Positions 14,870 to 17,618 of a DNA stretch of 17,618 bases are shown here, in pieces. Position numbers and translations under genes: made by a program. The stretch is taken from contig DOMJ01000045.1 in assembly GCA_003509895.1 (NCBI GenBank), positions 1-17,618 on the forward strand, given 5' to 3'. A model generated the notes under the pieces. It was not told the DNA's origin. It worked only from the letters and a program-made list of their open reading frames with translations, and did no database searches. Within the stretch, counting starts at the first letter, position 1, and each line of letters opens with the position of its first letter. This DNA is from Candidatus Uhrbacteria bacterium. GTDB taxonomy: Bacteria; Patescibacteriota; Patescibacteriia; UBA9934; UBA11717.

Positions 14870-15133
14870 TTACTTTAATTTCAAAGCTTCCTTTAACTTT
14901 TTGTGGGCCTTAATGTCCTCTCGCTCAAGGTATTTGAGCAAACGACGACGCTCATTCACCTTGCGGATGAGTCCGCGGCGGGATGAGTGGTCTTTTTTAT
15001 GTGTACGTAAGTGACCCGTGAGATCTTTAATCTCGGAAGTAAGAATCGCTGTTTGCACCTGTGGCGAACCTGTGTCGCTCTTGTGCGTAGCAAACTTACT
15101 AATAATGTTCTCCTTTTGCTTCTTTGTAAGCAT
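14870..15133 (-). CDS. rpsO: 30S ribosomal protein S15
   Basis: An 87-residue primary 16S-rRNA-binding protein of the small subunit. The sequence is colinear with the family: MLTKKQKENIISKFATHKSD, then TGSPQVQTAILTSEIKDLTGHL, then HKKDHSSRRGLIRKVNERRR (the rRNA-contact helix) and LLKYLEREDI. Length is normal. A consensus promoter lies at 15238-15210 and the leader is about 70 nt, long enough for the S15 autoregulation known in other bacteria, though I did not identify a specific fold. It is the first gene of rpsO-(small ORF)-NYN-pnp. Confidence 0.98.
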   Translation of the reverse strand: MLTKKQKENIISKFATHKSDTGSPQVQTAILTSEIKDLTGHLRTHKKDHSSRRGLIRKVNERRRLLKYLEREDIKAHKKLKEALKLK

Positions 15134-15209
15134 AGTAATCAGTTAGCGAGAGCCGAGTAGCCCGTCGGAGAGATCAGGCACCAAGCAGTCGTTGGTTAAT
15201 AACGCTGAA

Positions 15210-15238
15210 AATATACAGGATTAGGGGATTTTTGTCAA
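15210..15238 (-). promoter_or_regulatory. Consensus promoter of rpsO
   Basis: On the minus strand: TTGACA (15238-15233), a 17-bp spacer, TATATT (15215-15210). It lies just past the 3' end of R2, so rpsO does not need R2 transcription. Confidence 0.9.
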
Positions 15239-15274
15239 TCCGTGGCGTGTTTGCGAGAAAACCCGCAGATACAG

Positions 15275-15624
15275 CAAGACCGTCCGATTGGACGGTCCAA
15301 AGACGTAACCCAGCCCACGCCCGGTTTGTACCTGGTCGGGTACGCCCCGGACGTGGGCGTCGGTCGGGTAAGTCCACCTGTGCTGGTGGCGTGGCCAGAC
15401 CTTAACTGCTTTTCTTGTGGGCGTCAAGAAACACGAAAGCCGCCAGAAGAAGAGGCGGCTTACAGATTTGTGGCCGGCCCGCAGCGATGCGGGCCGGCCT
15501 GTCGGGCGAGCACGAGAGCAGGCACCATAGGCCCCGAGGGTTCTTAATCTGGGGTGCTTGAACGCCTCTTGGCCTTAGTCGGGCTGCCTTCGCAGCCGGT
15601 CGACTCTTTGTGTGCTGGGCCAAC
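15275..15624 (-). ncRNA. R2: unidentified GC-rich structured non-coding RNA, about 350 nt
   Basis: A consensus promoter (15659-15631) reads into a region with no credible protein frame and dense pairing. The ends pair: TGGCCCAGC (15622-15614) with GCTGGGTTA (15314-15306), forming a closing helix. Inside, on the minus strand: AGTCG-ACC-GGCTGC/GCAGCC-CGACT with a GAAG loop (15605-15577); a perfect 12-bp hairpin with a TCGC loop (15499-15472); AAGCCGCC/GGCGGCTT (15461-15437); CCACC/GGTGG (15389-15374); and a nested arm GCCCACG/CGTGGGC (15358-15313) with GTACC/GGTAC at its tip. GACCGTCC/GGACGGTC (15297-15278) follows and may be the terminator, although its T tract is weak. In 15481-15540, 45 of 60 bases are G or C. 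A closed, multi-armed fold of this size resembles RNase P RNA or tmRNA, but their conserved cores are absent. Confidence 0.65.
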
Positions 15625-15630
15625 AAGCTC

Positions 15631-15659
15631 AAACTAACGCAAAAGCGGATGTTTGTCAA
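15631..15659 (-). promoter_or_regulatory. Consensus promoter of R2
   Basis: On the minus strand: TTGACA (15659-15654), a 17-bp spacer, TAGTTT (15636-15631). Transcription would begin near 15624, at the start of the closing helix of R2. Confidence 0.8.
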
Positions 15660-15687
15660 CCCACTCGCCCAGTCACGGTGAGTGTCG

Positions 15688-15693
15688 TATAAT
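15688..15693 (+). promoter_or_regulatory. Perfect -10 box of the recombinase gene
   Basis: TATAAT, 6 nt before the ATG at 15700. No -35 hexamer is visible at the right distance. The transcript would start on or beside the ATG, which predicts a leaderless mRNA. Confidence 0.6.
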
Positions 15694-15699
15694 AGTCGT

Positions 15700-16629
15700 A
15701 TGGCAACCTCAAAAACAGAAAAACTCTTACTTGATTTTCTTGAGCATCTGGAAATCGAGAAAGGGCGCAGTGCACGCACGTTACGAAATTATGATTTTTA
15801 TTTAAGGCGTTTTTTCACGTGGTCAAAATGGCCAACTCCAGGAGAGATTACAAGTGAAAAAGTACGCAAGTTTAGAGTTTGGTTGAATAGAGAAATTAAA
15901 GGGAGGGATCAAGAGAGCCCAAAGACGACCACGCAAAACTATCATCTCATCGCTCTGCGATCATTTCTTAAGTATCTTGCAAAGCGAGATATTAAATCAC
16001 TGGCGGCAGAAAAAATAGAATTAGCGAAGCATCCGGACAGACAGGTTGATTTTTTGGAAGAGGATGAACTGTTACGACTGCTCGAGATCCCCAGAAGCGG
16101 AAAGGGGCTCGTGTCTTTGCGGGATTCTGCAATTTTGGAAACACTTTTTTCTACGGGGCTACGTGTTTCGGAGCTGGCAAAACTAGAAATTGAAAGCGTG
16201 AATTTAAAGCGAGACGAGTTTACGGTTACGGGCAAGGGTGGAAAACGACGCATTGTTTTTTTGTCGGAGCGTGCGCGAGATGCGATTAAGGCGTATCTGG
16301 ACAAGCGTGCCGATACAGCGCCATTTCTGTTTGTCTCGCATGATCGTGCAAAAGCCGGACGAGATGTTGAGCAAGGCCTCACACCTCGATCAATCCAGCG
16401 GACGGTAGATGGATACGCGCGCAAGGCCGGAATTACCAAGCAGGTGTCGCCGCACACTATGAGGCACACGTTTGCTACGGATTTATTGCGAGGAGGTGCC
16501 GACATTCGATCTGTTCAAGCTATGCTGGGTCACGCCTCCATTACAACCACACAAATCTACACGCACATTACAAACAACCATTTGCGCGATATCCATAAAA
16601 AGCATCACGATAAAAAACGGAAAAAATAA
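15700..16629 (+). CDS. Tyrosine recombinase, XerC/XerD-like
   Basis: A 309-residue site-specific recombinase of the phage-integrase family. An N-terminal SAM-like DNA-binding domain (residues about 5-100, with EIEKGRSARTLRNYDFYLRR) precedes the catalytic domain. All catalytic residues are present: Arg155 (STGLRVSELAKL), Lys179 (GKGGKRR), His252 and Arg255 (SPHTMRHTFATDLL), His278 (MLGHASITTTQIYTHI) and nucleophile Tyr287. Length and layout fit the single Xer protein of many small genomes, which resolves chromosome dimers at dif; no dif-like site was recognised here. A frame extension to GTG 15682 would start upstream of the -10 box, so ATG 15700 is preferred. The tail is Lys/His-rich. It is divergent from R2 and has its own terminator. 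Confidence 0.93.
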   Translation: MATSKTEKLLLDFLEHLEIEKGRSARTLRNYDFYLRRFFTWSKWPTPGEITSEKVRKFRVWLNREIKGRDQESPKTTTQNYHLIALRSFLKYLAKRDIKSLAAEKIELAKHPDRQVDFLEEDELLRLLEIPRSGKGLVSLRDSAILETLFSTGLRVSELAKLEIESVNLKRDEFTVTGKGGKRRIVFLSERARDAIKAYLDKRADTAPFLFVSHDRAKAGRDVEQGLTPRSIQRTVDGYARKAGITKQVSPHTMRHTFATDLLRGGADIRSVQAMLGHASITTTQIYTHITNNHLRDIHKKHHDKKRKK

Positions 16630-16677
16630 TACGAGATTTCAATTTATTCGGACAAGGGATTCTTCCCTTCTTAAATT

Positions 16678-16707
16678 AAAACACTCTCCACAAGGAGAGT
16701 GTTTTTT
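16678..16707. terminator. Bidirectional intrinsic terminator
   Basis: ACACTCTCC/GGAGAGTGT stem with an ACAA loop, flanked by A and T tracts. It separates the convergent recombinase and anchored hypothetical genes. Confidence 0.92.
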
Positions 16708-16725
16708 GACCGCACTTTTGTGAAC

Positions 16726-17439
16726 CTAATCATAATAAGGTAAAAAACTATTTACCTCATCGCCTTCCGCTAGTACACGGCCAATACTAAATGTGTAGAT
16801 TCCGTCTTGAGATAGGGTCTCATAAGATCTCACGAGTTGAGCGGGCACGCGCTGTTTTTGAACGGATAAGGTTGGATACCGCAATAAGTCTCTTTCTATA
16901 ACCCATTGTCCGTTGCGCAATTCAACTGTTGTTGTGGTTAAGAGCCGAGTCAGAGATTGTGGCATTTCTAATACGGAGTAAGTAGGCTCAATTCCCTGCA
17001 CTGGATTTTGTTCTAGTAAAAATTTTGTTGGTTCGGAGGTAAAAAAGCTGACAAAGGCTAAAGCTTGCTCTCTCGTGCTTATCTGACCTGTTATTCGAGA
17101 GAGTTCAGAAACGTTTTTGATTTGCGTTAAACTGCCGTTAGAACCTTTAACGTAAAACAATTTACCCATTGGAACGATACTTCCATCGAACTTCATGTAC
17201 AACAAGTGGTCGGGCTGTAATGGAAAACCGACTGATAAAAGCTGATGACCAACCCATGACGGTGTTGTTGTTGGTTCAATAGGTTTGGTGTCCGGTACAA
17301 CTACCGGTTGTTGTGGCGATGGATTTATGGAAACAGGAACGGTCGCAGGTACGGGTACATCTTTTAAAATATACAACACGGCAATTGAAGCAAGTATGAC
17401 AACCGTTATTGCTACCAAAAGGCTATTTTTTTTATTCAT
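16726..17439 (-). CDS. Membrane-anchored hypothetical protein with Pro-rich linker
   Basis: 237 residues, no family recognised. MNKKN and a hydrophobic helix (about 6-25) form a signal anchor. A Pro/Val/Thr-rich linker follows (about 28-60, PVSINPSPQQPVVVP and PIEPTTTP), which would carry the folded domain away from the membrane. The soluble part (about 62-237) has mixed alpha/beta character, with the YMKFDGSIVPMGKLFYVKG segment and EQALAFVSFFTSEPTKFLLE. This layout is shared with other small exported proteins of reduced-genome bacteria. It is a single gene between the terminator at 16678 and a promoter at 17481-17453. The leader is only about 7 nt and has no Shine-Dalgarno. Confidence 0.75.
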   Translation of the reverse strand: MNKKNSLLVAITVVILASIAVLYILKDVPVPATVPVSINPSPQQPVVVPDTKPIEPTTTPSWVGHQLLSVGFPLQPDHLLYMKFDGSIVPMGKLFYVKGSNGSLTQIKNVSELSRITGQISTREQALAFVSFFTSEPTKFLLEQNPVQGIEPTYSVLEMPQSLTRLLTTTTVELRNGQWVIERDLLRYPTLSVQKQRVPAQLVRSYETLSQDGIYTFSIGRVLAEGDEVNSFLPYYD

Positions 17440-17452
17440 AGATGTATTAAGT

Positions 17453-17481
17453 TTTGTAAGATGAATTTCTAAAACTTACAA
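17453..17481 (-). promoter_or_regulatory. Probable promoter of the Pro-linker hypothetical gene
   Basis: On the minus strand: TTGTAA (17481-17476), a 17-bp spacer, TACAAA (17458-17453). The two hexamers overlap a 7-bp inverted repeat TTGTAAG/CTTACAA, which could also be an operator. Confidence 0.5.
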
Positions 17482-17518
17482 TTTCCTACGTGGTGTCTCT
17501 ATGTTACCAAGCTCGCAC

Positions 17519-17618
17519 CTATTTCCAAAGTCGCTGATAATGTGCCACGCGCTCCGCCCACTCCGCCGTTGGTTCAAAACCGTTAAGTTCCATTCTGGTG
17601 TGTTTATTGTACCAAACT
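17519..17618 (-). CDS. C-terminal end of a probable DDE transposase/integrase (5' part outside window)
   Basis: Only 32 codons and a TAG stop are visible. They read VWYNKHTRMELNGFEPTAEW and continue to AHYQRLWK. The WYN-x(n)-M-x-L-N-G-F-x-P pattern matches the end of the rve/IS3- or IS481-type integrase core, where WYN..RPH.SL.G..P is usual. The His-Ser stretch is replaced by RMEL. The frame is open to the window edge. No clear terminal inverted repeat was found between its stop and 17460. Family assignment is tentative. Confidence 0.5.
   Translation of the reverse strand, partial: VWYNKHTRMELNGFEPTAEWAERVAHYQRLWK

Noticed and set aside
9923..15624. R1 or R2 as RNase P RNA, tmRNA or SRP RNA
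   Set aside because: By eye, neither strand shows the GAGGAAAGTCC/ACAGAA core, a TTCRANNC T arm with tag frame, or the SRP GGAAGG motif. A covariance search could still overturn this.
15402..15779. Minus-strand 125-residue reading frame across R2
   Set aside because: It runs over the R2 promoter and through perfect hairpins and overlaps the start of the recombinase gene; its composition follows RNA stems, not a protein family.
15942..16505. Minus-strand 187-residue frame
   Set aside because: Antisense shadow of the tyrosine recombinase.
1..17618. CRISPR array, tRNA genes or prophage
   Set aside because: No spaced direct repeats, no cloverleaf with a T-arm consensus and no phage structural genes were seen.

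Overview
The window looks like the dnaA/dnaN region of a small-genome bacterium, most likely a member of the Candidate Phyla Radiation (Patescibacteria, Parcubacteria-like). This is an inference from gene content: short anchored hypothetical proteins, a LabA/NYN-domain protein, a zinc-ribbon membrane protein, and a compact cell-wall and replication core. TGA is used as a stop (for example at the end of rnpA), so this is not a lineage that reads TGA as glycine. No 16S rRNA is present, so the lineage cannot be fixed. Most genes are on the minus strand. Promoters are unusually easy to see: TTGACA-N17-TAnnnT occurs before the 3D-domain gene, rpmH, rpsO and two apparent non-coding RNA genes.

Layout. 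1-3290: a class A penicillin-binding protein (3' end outside the window), divergent from a secreted 3D-domain protein, then a small anchored protein. 3293-7200: dnaN, dnaA, and the rpmH-rnpA-yidD operon, with DnaA-box-like sites in the dnaN/dnaA gap and upstream of dnaA. 7335-9858: a zinc-ribbon membrane protein (+), then lspA and a ComM/YifB-type AAA+ ATPase (-). 9859-10486: no convincing protein gene; it holds a probable ~400-nt structured RNA (R1) and three exact TTATCCACA DnaA boxes. 10487-15238: rpsO, a possible small coupled ORF, a NYN-domain protein, pnp with a strongly folded leader, and an anchored hypothetical protein. 15270-15660: a second GC-rich structured RNA (R2, ~350 nt) divergent from a tyrosine recombinase. 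16726-17439: an anchored hypothetical protein. 17519-17618: the C-terminal end of what looks like a DDE transposase/integrase.

How the parts fit. The window joins replication initiation (DnaA, beta clamp, three DnaA-box clusters), cell-envelope work (PBP, 3D protein, LspA, YidD) and RNA metabolism (RnpA, PNPase, NYN protein, S15, two unidentified structured RNAs). The most novel-looking material is the two RNA genes: each has a consensus promoter and extensive helices, and neither shows the RNase P, tmRNA or SRP RNA signatures I searched for by eye. Other points are an extra exact DnaA-box cluster about 6 kb from dnaN, a NYN gene placed between rpsO and pnp, and a possible leaderless-transcript pattern with the -10 box exactly 6 nt before the ATG.
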